64,000 nucleotides of DNA from Silurus meridionalis (lineage: Eukaryota; Chordata; Actinopteri; Siluriformes; Siluridae): assembly GCF_014805685.1 (NCBI RefSeq), contig NC_060892.1, positions 18,984,990 through 19,048,989 on the forward strand, written 5' to 3'. The position numbers and the translations under genes are program-made. The notes below the pieces were generated by a model. That model did not search any database. It was not told the origin of the DNA and saw only the letters and a program-made list of their open reading frames with translations. Each line of letters begins with the position of its first letter. Positions within the stretch are counted from its first letter, which is position 1. Positions 1 through 10,644 of the stretch are shown one piece after another.

Positions 1-24
1 CGCGTTATCGCGTTGCGTTCTCAC

Positions 25-241
25 CAGATTGGACTCGTTAGGCGCGTGATACTTCTCCGTTCCCATTCGCACCAGGCCGTCGTTGTAGAGGAAGATCCTT
101 AACGGGTCGCAGGAAGTGACCAGGATGTAAATGCGCAGATCAAACTTGTAGCCCTCCATTAAAAACGGCTTGTCCAAGTACTCCTGCACAATGAAGTGGT
201 CTTGTGCCGGGAGTTTTTCGCAATTCCGAATCAAAGATATA
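25..241 (-). CDS. TTLL7: TTLL7 coding exon 6 (last exon in window)
   Basis: 217 bases, acceptor TTGCAG ending at 242, donor GTGAGA from 24. Encodes [18 protein letters not shown], then [18 protein letters not shown] and [15 protein letters not shown]. The next exon is outside the window. Confidence 0.94.
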
Positions 242-3200
242 CTGCAAGAGAAAATGTATACAAGTTTTTTTTTTCTTTTTGAAAGAAAAAAAAATTTAAA
301 ATCAGTCCTGATATGTGCTCCATACATATTTAAGAAACTGTTCGGTGTGCTTGTATTGACTATGGATCTCTATAGTACAACAGAAAAGCCAGGCTTTATT
401 AAGCTGACTGCCTCTGCTGCTGCTTTCTAGACCATGACTAGGTGCAGGTTAATAGGATCAGACATCACGGACCATTTCAGCCTCTGCAATCATTTATTTG
501 CTTTGGGGAGCTTGTCGCCGCCACTCAGGCGTTATGGCACACGGTCGTGGGTACATGCGCCGGTGGAAGAATGCATGATGGAGTGAACTGGTGGCTACTT
601 TACAAACAGGGGGCCTTAAAAAAACCTCTCCAGGCAGTAAAATATACTGACATCAGGAAAGGTTAGCTTAATTGGTTATATGCGTTTCCTACTCTGGTTT
701 ACATGAGTCTGAAATGTTTAGCCCAGGCTCTAACTTTGCGGCACTAAGCCACTCGCGAGTGGAGGAAAAAGGATTTGTGAGTTACAGTTCATTTGTTCTG
801 CGACCTATTAGGAGTCAGACACGTGGAACTTTCGGCGTGCCGCCATACGATGATACGTCCAAAAAAAAAAAAAGGTTGCGCTTCTTTGCATCTCAGGCCT
901 GTTATCAAAGAAAGCGTTAAACTGATTAATAAGCTAATTAAATTAAACATTACGCTGGCTCTTGGCACTCTGTATGCAGCTGTTTCTCAGGCCTGGCGTA
1001 ACTCGTTTGCAGGGAAAAGTAAACATAAATCTAAATCTTGTTATCTTGTTATTTCAGTTGGCGAACACCTCACGCGGCAGCCCGAACAAGATACTTAATT
1101 AAAGAGAACTAGTTAAATAAATCGAACAAGAAAAAAAAAAAATACATCAACATATACAAGAGCCCCGGTGAGTTCTTCAGTCTGACTGGGCAGAAAGTCT
1201 TCATTAATATCCTATAAATATTCAAATTACATGTTTATATTAATGATCTCAATTAAGAATCATTTCTATAGCATCAGCAGGGACATGTAGGACAAACTGT
1301 ACATGTAATAGATAAATCGTTTTTTTTTTTGTTTGACCTTCACAGGTTTTCAGTTCAATGTAACGATCAGAAAGTTTTCCGCCACGGGAAAGTGTTCAGC
1401 GCAGAGGTTCTCTGGCGGCTGCGTTATTTTGTCACAAACTAGGAGAGAGAAGGGAAAAAGCCACATTGAACTCTGAATGGGTAAAAAGGTATGACATCGG
1501 GTTGCTACTCGCTCGCAAACTGTAGTGGTTTAAGGGAATTTTCATGACAAAATATCTCCTTCAAATAATCACCTTCAAATAATCACCTTCATGGACAGAA
1601 AAAAGCATCCTGTCGTGCGGTGATTCGATTTCGATGACGTCGCACCCTGACTTGTTTTACTTAGCGTCAAATCGGGAATCGGTGAGATTGATATAAAAAA
1701 AATACTAAAAACACTTTACATTATGTTATAAAGAGAATGTTTTCTCAACAGAATTCGAAGATGGGTAAAGGCCTATTGTGTCTATAATCAGTACCACTTC
1801 CTATAATAATATTCGGGCAAACAGCCTTTTTTTTAATGTGTAATAACACTGCAAAACTGGTTGCTTATCCCAGTTGTAGTGCTACGGCATATACCGTTGT
1901 CTAAACGTTTACGGTTTTTAAAATCTGGCTCTGCTCCCCTGAGCTGCAGCGCATCCAGACCGAGTTAAAGTCGTTTTGCGGGCTGTACCGGCGAATCATA
2001 TGACATGATTGATGAGCTCTGATGGCAGATAATCAAAACCCACTTTAGCCAACTGTTTAATTTGGCACCGGTGGGGATCTCTCCTTTTACGCCTCTGACG
2101 CTCTGCTCCCCTTTTTTTTTTTTTCACATGCGTAAGCTCAGACCCAAACAATGAGTTTAACTTTCCAGTGGAAAATAAATTACGGAGGAAGATATAACTT
2201 CGTTTCCCTGCGTCACGCCGAGCGTTTTCAAATCGGATCTCCCGCCTCTCCCCCCTCCGCGTGGCCGAGTTAAGCTCATCTTCTTTCACTTTCATAACGC
2301 GCGGCAATAATTCAACCTTTGATGACTCTTAGTTTTTAATAAATACCGGCTTACTTGTAGCGTACGGCCGTAAGCAGTGCGCGTTCGTATACCTAAAAGA
2401 TGAGCAGAAATAAACAAACAAATATATAAATAAATAATAATAATAAAAAAAAGTGTTATTCTCCTGCCTTATCTGTGTCAATACTTCCATCTGCTGGCAT
2501 TTCAGCAAAACAACCAGTCAGGTTTACAGAAAAGCAGATTATTATAAAACCCCAGGAAAAAGATTTAGAGGAAACTGTCATTTTTATGCCATAAGCCTTG
2601 TTTTTCATGAATGCTAGGGTTGTTATTGATAAGAAGCATAAACGATATAAAAGCCTGTACCAGTGGCGTAAACTGAAAACATCCTCACAATATGATTCTA
2701 GCTGATTGTATGACTGATATATTTTTCAATCGATGTAGAACCAAAAACAGAAAAATCCAGAGCTACAAATTCTGAGTCATTTCTAGTTAATAACAAAGTG
2801 ATTTCTGGAAATTGTGACCTTTTAATGGAGAGGTTCGTTATTTCCGATGGCAACTCTTTCGCACTGTGACCTACCCATGACCCATTGCTCCGTTTGCGGG
2901 CTTGACGATGAACGTCTTTTGCTTGCGTTTGCGCCTGAGCTCCTTCACGTAGTTCTGGAACTGAGTGTACTCCGCCGGGAAGATCCAGGTTTTGGGAATG
3001 AAGCTGTATTCCTGAGGCTGGCTTTTAATCATCCTTGAAAGAAGGAGGAGACAAAATGTAAAAAAAAAAAAAAAAAAGAAACGACAGGAAGAAAAAAAAA
3101 TTGAGTCGCTGTACAGCTTGGACTAGGAAGCGCCTGGAGGATGGAGCTCGATAAATAAGTGGTTAATCAGGTGTAATGTTTATGCGCGTGCTGTTAAAGG

Positions 3201-5806
3201 TGAAAGTGACTTACTTAGACATGTTTCTTGCCAGACAGTCTTTCCGACAGATCTCACCCATACCCGGGAAGTGGTTAATTCTCTGAGAAAAGCAATCACA
3301 TTCCGAAGGAGTTTTAGAAAAAAAAAAATCATGAAGTGGAACAACGAGGTTCTGACATTTATGCCCAATTACAAACACAAAACAAAAGCCGATCTCCGAC
3401 CCCTTTCCCTCGACCCTTATTCACACGACCGGATCATTTTAGATGCAAACACAAAAAAATAGACAATCAATCTCATCTGCGAGATCCAGATTAATTGGCT
3501 CTGCATCAGAGCCCCTGCGAGTGTAGGTAGTGACAGATGAATGAATTGTCTCTGAATGCAACAAGAGGGAAGAGGAAAGGAGTATGAAAAGTGGGCTTTT
3601 CTGTATTCTTTAAGCAAATGAGGCTGAACAGGGCCATTAATTAGGAGCGTATGAACTGCGGCTTGACAGCAAAGTTTCCGAGCAAATCGCTGTGTAGAAT
3701 GAAGGAGGGGAGAAGACGGAAAAAAGGAACGACGCGAGTGTAAAAGGAATTTGCGATTATCCGGACGAGACAGCTATAACGAGGAGGAACATCGACAGCG
3801 GGGCGAGAGAAAGATGGCGCGGGCTTGAAAATCAAACCCATTTGAACTTTTTGGGGTGCTGTTCTGTCTCGCCGTGATCCTGAGCGATGTGATGAATTGA
3901 TAAAAGGATTCCTATCTACCAGAAGGACTGCTGTTCTCCGCATCACCTGCACCTTATAGAGACCGGGCCGTGTGACGTCTAGTTATTTTGATTTGATTTC
4001 AATTAGCGTTACATTACGGGGATCGCCTGCGATCTTTCGGTGTATATTAAGGAGAAGGAGATTTGCTCATGAGATGAGCTCTTGCCACTCAGAGTGCTGC
4101 TAAGGCTGGATTTGAAGTGAGTGTCAAAAAGGATACGGCAGACTCACTGTGCTTCTGCTCGGCGAGAGTTGGGAAAGTTGGAAGGGTTTGCAGAAAAACT
4201 AAAACAAAACAAAAAATTTGGGGTGCCGCCCACCCTTATGCTTGGACTGACACACACACACACATGCATACACACAAAGAAAGACTATGACTGGCTTCGT
4301 TTCTCTCGCTTGATGGGTGGCACGTCACCTGGTAGTTCCTGAGCTCGGCGATTTTATCGTGCTGCACCGCCGAGTCGTTCCAAATGAGGTTGGCCGTTTC
4401 GTCCTCGTCTCGGGTTTTGTGGAAGGCCATCTCCCCGATGACTATACGAACTGCGGGAAAGAAAAGCGTCGATTACAATTAGCGCGTCGCGCGATCTTCA
4501 ACATTATACGCTGTGTGCTAACGACACAATGATGCGATTTAGAATTTTGATCTTTTTTTTCAGGAGGAGATCCTTCAGTATGTACATGTCCTAAAATACT
4601 TACCCGACCTGGCATAACATTATGACAATTCTAAAATGATGACTGATGAAGTAAAGAACTCTGAGTATCTATTCATCGTGGCACCTGTTAGTGGATAGAT
4701 TTATTAGGCGGCAAGTGAACATTTTGTCTTCAAAGTTGACGTGTTATAAAGCAGGAAAAATGGGCGAGCGTAAAGATTTGAGTGAGTTTGACAAGAGCCA
4801 AATTGCGATGGCTAGACGACTGGATCAGAGCATCTCCAGAACTGCAGCTCTTGTGGGGTTTCCCTAGTCTGCAGTGGTCAGAATCTATCAGTGGTGGTCC
4901 GAGGAAGGAACAGTGGTAACATGGTCATGTGATGCACATTTGGAACTTTAAGCTGTCAATGCTCAACAGGTCAGAAAAGGGTGAACAACGCAATATTAGG
5001 CAGGTGGTCATAATGTTATGCCTGTTCGGTGGCCATACTGTTTATTTTTCCTGTAATCAGATGGCACTAAAGTATATGTATAATTTACTACAGCTGAAGA
5101 TGCATGGACAGGAACAGCAGTGCTCTAAGTGGTATTCAGTCTCCAGAATGGTGTTTCCAAACTCTAATGTGTTCAATTGCATTGGAAAGCTGAACTTTTT
5201 GGGATAGGCACAGTTTTGTACGCTGATGACTATTCACTATCCACTGAAGTCGAATGAAATGAAGTGGGAGATTAGTTCTTTCTGCAGTCCATTTAAATCT
5301 GGGTTACGTCTAATGCCGCGTGACGGCTTCCTTGCGTCGTTCCCACTTGGTTATAACGCACTTAAGTGTTCAGTCCCAGAAGTGTTAGTGCTCCGACCTG
5401 GTTGGTGTGTGATGTCTGAATTATAATCCGTATTTAGCCGATAAACCTCGTTTTGTCATTACAGTTATACGAGAGCGCTATAAAGTCCAATTAACGCCAT
5501 GTTTGCAGATGTGATCGCGCTGATGGGCAAATTTTTGTTTGTTTTGTTTGTGGTGTGTTTAAGGAAACAGCCATAGTGAGGCCTGGGAGAAGGACACTAA
5601 TGTGAGACGTGGTACGATAATAACTAACTCAAGCACGGTCCTAATTAATGGTCCTGTTCAGCCTCATTTGCTTTGGTACAAAAACTCAGTGGTAAATATA
5701 CAAAATAGCAGCATTTAAAAAAGTACAGTTTGCAGCAGCATCTTCATTATATATATACTGTATATGTATATATATGTAATCTATAAATCAGGCCAGTGAT
5801 ATGTGG

Positions 5807-5855
<49 letters not shown>

Positions 5856-6300
5856 GGGGTTTACTATACATCTGTTCATCATGTAAATTAGTTCATTAGC
5901 AACCGTTTTACTTTTTTGATCAACCGATTCACATTCGACATTTGAATAGCGCTGGATTTCTTACCGATCTCATATTTGGTTCCTGCCACGTTGGCAGTGA
6001 TGCTGCCCTTCTTCTTCTTGGTGCGCACTTTTCTCTTGACGCCGTTCTGATTGGACAGTGCAGATGGCAGGTTCACGGGGGATGACTTTTGATCATCTGC
6101 GGGAAAAATCCAGTGAGAGTTTGCTGGCATGCGTTGTCGTTACGCATGTAACGATGAATATTAACTGGGATATAATTACATTCGATATGTTTCGACTGTA
6201 TTTGAGTAATGTATCATTTATACTGGATGCTACTGCACATAGTATATAAAAAGTTTCTTATGTTCCGATGTTCACCTCCATCGTTGGGGAGCGATGGCAT
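25..6300 (-). CDS. TTLL7: Tubulin polyglutamylase TTLL7, N-terminal part (gene runs off the left edge)
   Basis: TTLL7 is an ATP-dependent ligase of the tubulin tyrosine ligase-like family; it adds glutamate side chains to tubulin, mainly beta-tubulin, on microtubules of neurons and cilia. Six coding exons on the minus strand join in frame: 6300-6276, 6096-5965, 4450-4329, 3282-3215, 3033-2875 and 241-25. All introns are GT-AG and the phases agree. The protein starts MPSLPNDGD, has a basic [11 protein letters not shown] stretch, then [32 protein letters not shown], the TTL core [18 protein letters not shown], the ATP-grasp segment [20 protein letters not shown], and [15 protein letters not shown]. 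These match vertebrate TTLL7 as I know it. The start ATG fits the family N-terminus MPSLP. The rest of the catalytic domain and the C-terminal half lie outside the window. Other TTLL members are less likely because of the TTLL7-specific N-terminus. Confidence 0.95.
242..2874 (-). other. TTLL7 intron 5
   Basis: AT-rich intron of 2.6 kb with several poly-A and poly-T runs. I see no exon or recognisable repeat family in it. A minus-strand open frame at 1996-2307 has no family resemblance or splice support. Confidence 0.7.
2875..3033 (-). CDS. TTLL7: TTLL7 coding exon 5 (ATP-grasp core)
   Basis: 159 bases, acceptor AG at 3035-3034, donor GTAGGT from 2874. Encodes [18 protein letters not shown] and [14 protein letters not shown]; the Lys of FIVKP is the nucleotide-binding lysine expected in TTL enzymes (family knowledge). 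Confidence 0.95.
3215..3282 (-). CDS. TTLL7: TTLL7 coding exon 4
   Basis: 68 bases, acceptor TTTTCTCAG ending at 3283, donor GTAAGT from 3214. Encodes [19 protein letters not shown] and NMS plus two bases of a Lys codon. Confidence 0.94.
4329..4450 (-). CDS. TTLL7: TTLL7 coding exon 3
   Basis: 122 bases, acceptor CCCGCAG ending at 4451, donor GTGACG from 4328. Encodes [18 protein letters not shown] and [17 protein letters not shown], ending NYQ. Confidence 0.93.
4601..5032. mobile_element. Internally deleted Tc1/mariner element
   Basis: The ends are inverted: GGCATAACATTATGAC at about 4611 and GTCATAATGTTATGCC at about 5007. The plus-strand interior keeps the start of a Tc1-type transposase, [20 protein letters not shown], and [10 protein letters not shown] of its helix-turn-helix region, followed by a stop. 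Most of the transposase is deleted. It sits in TTLL7 intron 2. Confidence 0.75.
5811..5854. repeat. (GT)n microsatellite
   Basis: About 22 GT units in TTLL7 intron 2, downstream of an AT-rich dinucleotide stretch. Confidence 0.95.
5965..6096 (-). CDS. TTLL7: TTLL7 coding exon 2
   Basis: 132 bases, acceptor CCCGCAG at 6103-6097, donor GTAAGA from 5964. Encodes [11 protein letters not shown] followed by [19 protein letters not shown], the basic segment ahead of the TTL core. Confidence 0.93.
6276..6300 (-). CDS. TTLL7: TTLL7 coding exon 1 (start codon, 25 coding bases)
   Basis: ATG at 6300-6298, codons MPSLPNDG plus one base of the next codon, then donor GTGAAC at 6275-6270. The phase (1 base) fits the AT start of the next exon, giving GAT. 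Upstream minus-strand sequence to about 6475 is probably 5' UTR, but no transcription start can be fixed. Confidence 0.8.
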
Positions 6301-7364
6301 GTCAGGGATGGGTGGAATAGAAGTTTCCTCCGCCAGGCCTCTGGGACTCGCCAGTACAGCCTGCTGCAACCTTCCACAGATCTACTTAAGTCTGTCCTGT
6401 CAGTGTGGTGTGGTGAGCGGCGGACTGCCCGTTCATCAGCCTTCACCTTCCCTCCTGGATCTGGTTCTCTCTAGCTGAGTAATAAGGACGAAAGGGAAGG
6501 GGGAGGAGGAAGGGAAGGGGGGCTTCTTCTCCCAAAAAATGTAACCACAGTGCATTTATGTGGATGGATAGATGAATGGACAAGTTGCCTGTTGAGAGAG
6601 TACAAAAAAAAAAAAAAGGTCAGGTAGAGAGAAAGATTGAGGCTTTGGGCTAGAGGTGGCAATTGCATCACTCAAACTGTTCTAAAACATATCAGTCAAC
6701 CTGACACGAGCGGTTTCGCCTGGCCGATCGCCCTCTGACATTTGAGTGAGGATCCGTCACTTGTTAAGAGCAGATGACAACTTTCTGTCTTCTGTCAATC
6801 TCATAATACATTAATGCAGCTGTCTTATTAACAGCTTCTGTTTGTGCCTGTTTTTTTTTCCAATTTAGCATTGCAATCAGTGTCATAAATCACGAGGTCT
6901 CCGGTGACAAGTTGTCATTTGTGCATCTCAGTATTTTGGACCTGAATTGCTACTTCGAAATGCTGGATTTTTGTTAACCTGATTCAGTGGCTGTGTGGGA
7001 TGCATTTGCTGGTCGAGTGTGACCTCTTGTGGTTTAATTGTGAAGTACATGTACAGCTGTGTGAAAAGATTTAATACACTCGTTTCAAAATGATGAGACG
7101 AACAAGGCATTTTGTGCAAATAAACAGATTTACGGATTTTTTCCCCACTTTTTTCCATTAAAAGTAACAGATATGGCCATAAATATATAGCACATACAGT
7201 ATATCAATAGTAAGAAATAGCTCTATAGATTTTTCCTTTTACTCTGTCTATATTTCGTTGGCTTTTGAATTACGGTTTGACGTCTTTTCATGCTAAATGG
7301 CGAGAATGGACTTAAAAGGTCCAATACTGAAAATATCACATATAACTGACAAAACAAAACATAA

Positions 7365-7760
7365 AATATACAGTGCCATCCATAAATATCGGCAAATGTA
7401 AATGTGAGCAAAAAAAATACAAAGACAATACAGTATTTAGAAAATGTACATCTTTCTTAAATATGTGTGACACAATTATTGGATCCCTTTTGGTCAATCA
7501 TATAGGATGAAAAATACATGGCAAAGCCTCTGAGATCATTCCTCCATAAAGAATCTCTCCAGATGCTTCACATTTCAAGGTCTGTGCTGGTGGAATCTCC
7601 TTTTTATTTCACTCCACAAGTTTTCTATGGGGTTCTAGTCAGGAGACTGGGATAGCCATGGAAGAAAACCATTAAGTAGTCAGTAAACCATTTTTGCATA
7701 GATCTTGATGTATGTTTTGGAACACTGTCCTGCTAGAAGTTCAAACAAGGTATCTGTTAA
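7365..7760 (-). mobile_element. Tc1/mariner-like fragment
   Basis: Begins with an end-like sequence, cagtgccatccataaatatc, and contains decayed antisense transposase sequence (for example ttttctatggggttctagtc and ggaacactgtcctgctag), typical of fish Tc1 copies. No reading frame survives. Confidence 0.6.
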
Positions 7761-7931
7761 CCTGCTAACTTATAATAGAGATGTTCTCTTGTTGAAACAG
7801 GAAGTTATGATAAGACAATTTCCTGTTACTTGTCACCCAGGTGTACTGAAAAGTGTAAAATATCAATTGGAACATACTTCATATATATTTTACTTACATT
7901 AATGTATAGGGTTACCAATAAATAAGTAAAA

Positions 7932-7934
<3 letters not shown>

Positions 7935-7969
<35 letters not shown>
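7935..7969. repeat. (CA)n microsatellite
   Basis: Uninterrupted CA dinucleotide run. Confidence 0.95.
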
Positions 7970-7971
<2 letters not shown>

Positions 7972-8239
7972 ACGTTCCAAAACTGCCCCAAAATTGCTAT
8001 TTTATGTATACAGTACTGTACTGTATTAACATTTTACTTCATTTTTTAATTAATCATTATATTTTTATTTCAAATTAAAACTCCATAGAATTAATTCCTT
8101 ATAGGTTTTTTGGTCTATCGTGCTATCCGCAAGAGACTGGGAGAATCAGCCAAACTAATTACTTATGTGGCAAATGAAATTCTGGAAACTACTCGTTTCA
8201 GATGTAGACCTTCTAAGACTTCTAAGACTTTCTACTTAG

Positions 8240-8470
8240 ATTTTAAGGCGGGACTGTGAGAGTTTGTGTTTATTCAGTTGAGGTCAGGACTCAACCATAT
8301 CTTTATGCAGTTCACTCTGTGCCCAGGAGCATTATCATGCTGGAACAAGTTCTGGAGTTCCACCAAACTGAAAATTACAATGCTAGAGCATACAAAGATT
8401 TAATATTCGGAAGATTTTCGAATTCCTTTGCTTTGTGCCAGCAGTTTGGGAAGAAGCGCATTAGGGCATG
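8240..8470. mobile_element. Fragment of the Tc1-derived repeat family
   Basis: Contains ttgaggtcaggactcaacc and atcatgctggaacaagttct. The same internal motifs occur in the copies at 38.82-39.28 kb and elsewhere in the window. No terminal repeats are preserved. Confidence 0.5.
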
Positions 8471-8778
8471 ATAGGGCTCTTCGCTAAAAAGTTTATATCT
8501 GCGTTTACTGAAAAACATCAGGAGTGTGACAGTAAAAGGACTACAAATCCATACTGCAACAATTAAAACCCAACCCACCTGTCAGTGAACAGAAAGAAAG
8601 CGGAGGTGCTGCATGAGTCCAGTCATCCCTTAAGGCACTGCACTACTCAATAACCTGAATGTGCTGTGATCTGTAGCATAATTTGCTCACTCAGCAAATA
8701 CCAGTTACTGCAAAGCCCTCTCTCCAAAACACTCACTCACACACTGCCACCACCAACCCTAAACCCCAGCACTACCCC

Positions 8779-8781
<3 letters not shown>

Positions 8782-8838
<57 letters not shown>
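8782..8838. repeat. (CA)n microsatellite
   Basis: About 28 CA units. It creates the spurious TH-rich and CV-rich open frames seen here on both strands. Confidence 0.95.
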
Positions 8839-8840
<2 letters not shown>

Positions 8841-9429
8841 CACCCTATCCCAGCACTGCCCATTCAGCATAAAAAGCTTTCTAGGGGAACGCAGGCCTAC
8901 CTGACAGTTATTCAATACTGTGCTCTGTACAGAGCTGTGTCCATGCCTGATCGATTCACAAGAATCATATGATATGGCAAAAACTCGAATAGGACTACAT
9001 ACAGGCAAACTGCCCACTTAGCTTGTTAAATGACCAGCTATATCCGCTGCTTTTTTGTTGCTATTTTAGATTTCCTAAACTCTAGTTTAGGAAATACTAC
9101 TTAAAATTAAGTTTGGCACGAGCTGAAACGTGGATTAATTGCTTCGGTTTTCTTGCAGTTTAATCTGAATTTTTAAAGAATCGAAGAATAAAAGACTTCG
9201 TTTGAAGTAATTACACAGAGCTGTCATCTGTTCACAAGAACGGGACGTGTTAATCAGTCAACAACGATGGCAAGCAGAGGAGCAGGCGAACTTCCGCATC
9301 ATTCAAATCGCATGTATGGGAGCATTTCCTAGCGGTAACTATTCTTGTAATAAATTAGATTTGTCTCCTCCAATTTTTTTGCCGATCCGATCTGTGATTT
9401 AAAAAAGTGAAATGTGATCTGTTGCACCA

Positions 9430-9615
9430 CTAGAATAGATTAGCCTTTATTTGTCACATATACATTACAGCAAAGTGATACAGCGCCCCTGGAGCACAGA
9501 GGGTAAAGGGCCTTACTCAAGGGCCCAAGAGTGGCAGCTTGGTGATACCAGGGCTTGAACCCCAGACCTTCCAATTAGTAACCCAGCACCTTAACTACTG
9601 AGTTACTACTCACCC
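9430..9615 (-). repeat. tRNA-derived SINE, partial
   Basis: Shares long stretches with 39450-39700: gcctttatttgtcacatata, gggcccaagagtggcagctt, and an antisense promoter-like end with gaccttcc and acccagcaccttaac. The right end reads as a tRNA-type A/B-box region on the minus strand. Internally deleted relative to the other copy. Confidence 0.65.
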
Positions 9616-10258
9616 ACTAACTAATACTAAAGCACTACTCACACACAAGCATTTCTCTTACAGCCGTTTTCTCTCTCTTTGTGCTGCAGAAAAACAAAAT
9701 GACTCGTAAGTGAGCCACAAAGAGCCCAGTGTAGAACCACATTACACAGCCCCAGGACAGTAGGCATCCCATCAACAATAAAACAAAAGCAGCAATGTCA
9801 ATGATCTTAGAAAGTGATGACAAACACGCACTCGTACGAATGGCGTGGAATTGTTAAAAAGCATAAAAAAATATATCAACCCCAATATAAAATACACTGA
9901 GCCCAGTAGAATACAGAATATACAGCACTGCTATATAACAACCTATAATAAGGATTTATATTGAAAGCGACAATAATTTCAAATGTTAGATAGAGCTGTT
10001 TCTGTTTAAAAAAAAAAAAGCAGCAGTCCAGCTGTTTGGACAAGAACTGTACCGAATTAGTCATCATTAGTCAACATAGTCACAGTTTATTTGTCCTGAA
10101 ATGCCACAAGCAGTATACTAGATTTAGCGATATCCTGTCAACTCAGAGACACTAACTTTGACTTGTACAAATACCCCTAAAAAGAAACTCTCCCCAAATC
10201 ACCATGTGACTGAAGATGGGGAAAAAAATCATTGAGCACACTTCAGTCGGCCTAAAAC

Positions 10259-10503
10259 TTTCTTTCGGCTACTCCCATTAGGGGTCGCCACAGCGGATCA
10301 TCCGTATTTGAGATCCGCATGTTCGATTTGGCACATGTTTTTACGCTGGATGCCCTTCCTAATGCAACCCTCCCTATTTATCCTGGCTTGGGACCTGCAC
10401 TAGGAGTGCACTGGCTTATGCAACCCTAATGACTGGGGTTGGTTCCCTGACCGGGGATCGAACCCAGGCCCGGTGAGAGCTCCGAATTCTAACCACTAGA
10501 CAG
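10259..10503 (-). repeat. tRNA-Glu-derived SINE with an RTE-type 3' tail and target-site duplication
   Basis: Read on the minus strand, the 5' end resembles tRNA-Glu: GTCTAGTGGTTAGAATTCGG, an anticodon-loop remnant GCTCTCACC, and B box GGTTCGATCC at about 10465-10455. The 3' end reads GGCGACCCCTAATGGGAG and CCGAAAGAAAG, the same tail as the LINE copies at 49714-50028 and 60526-61648. Flanking direct repeats ttcagtcggcctaaaa (10242) and ttcagtcagcctaaaa (10504) differ at one base. Confidence 0.85.
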
Positions 10504-10644
10504 TTCAGTCAGCCTAAAAACATCTATATACACCAGGGATGGGCATTAGAGACCTGCACAGGACAGATTCTTCGGTCCCGCTCACACCCCGCCGCTGCAA
10601 GGTTTTGTCCCGATCCCGCTTGCTCCCGCAAAAATAAATGTTCT

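Larger units (their letters stand above)
6301..10240. other. Intergenic DNA between TTLL7 and PRKACB, first part
   Basis: The first 170 bases are probably TTLL7 5' UTR or promoter. Beyond that there are Tc1-like fragments near 7.37-7.76 kb and 8.24-8.47 kb, two CA arrays and a SINE at 9.43-9.61 kb. I see no gene. Confidence 0.6.

Noticed and set aside
1996..2307. 103-aa minus-strand frame in TTLL7 intron 5
   Set aside because: It does not match any TTLL7 segment; exons 5 and 6 join directly in phase across it.
10440..10503. Possible tRNA-Glu gene on the minus strand
   Set aside because: It is the head of a SINE with body, LINE-type tail and target duplication; the acceptor stem and anticodon arm are not intact.
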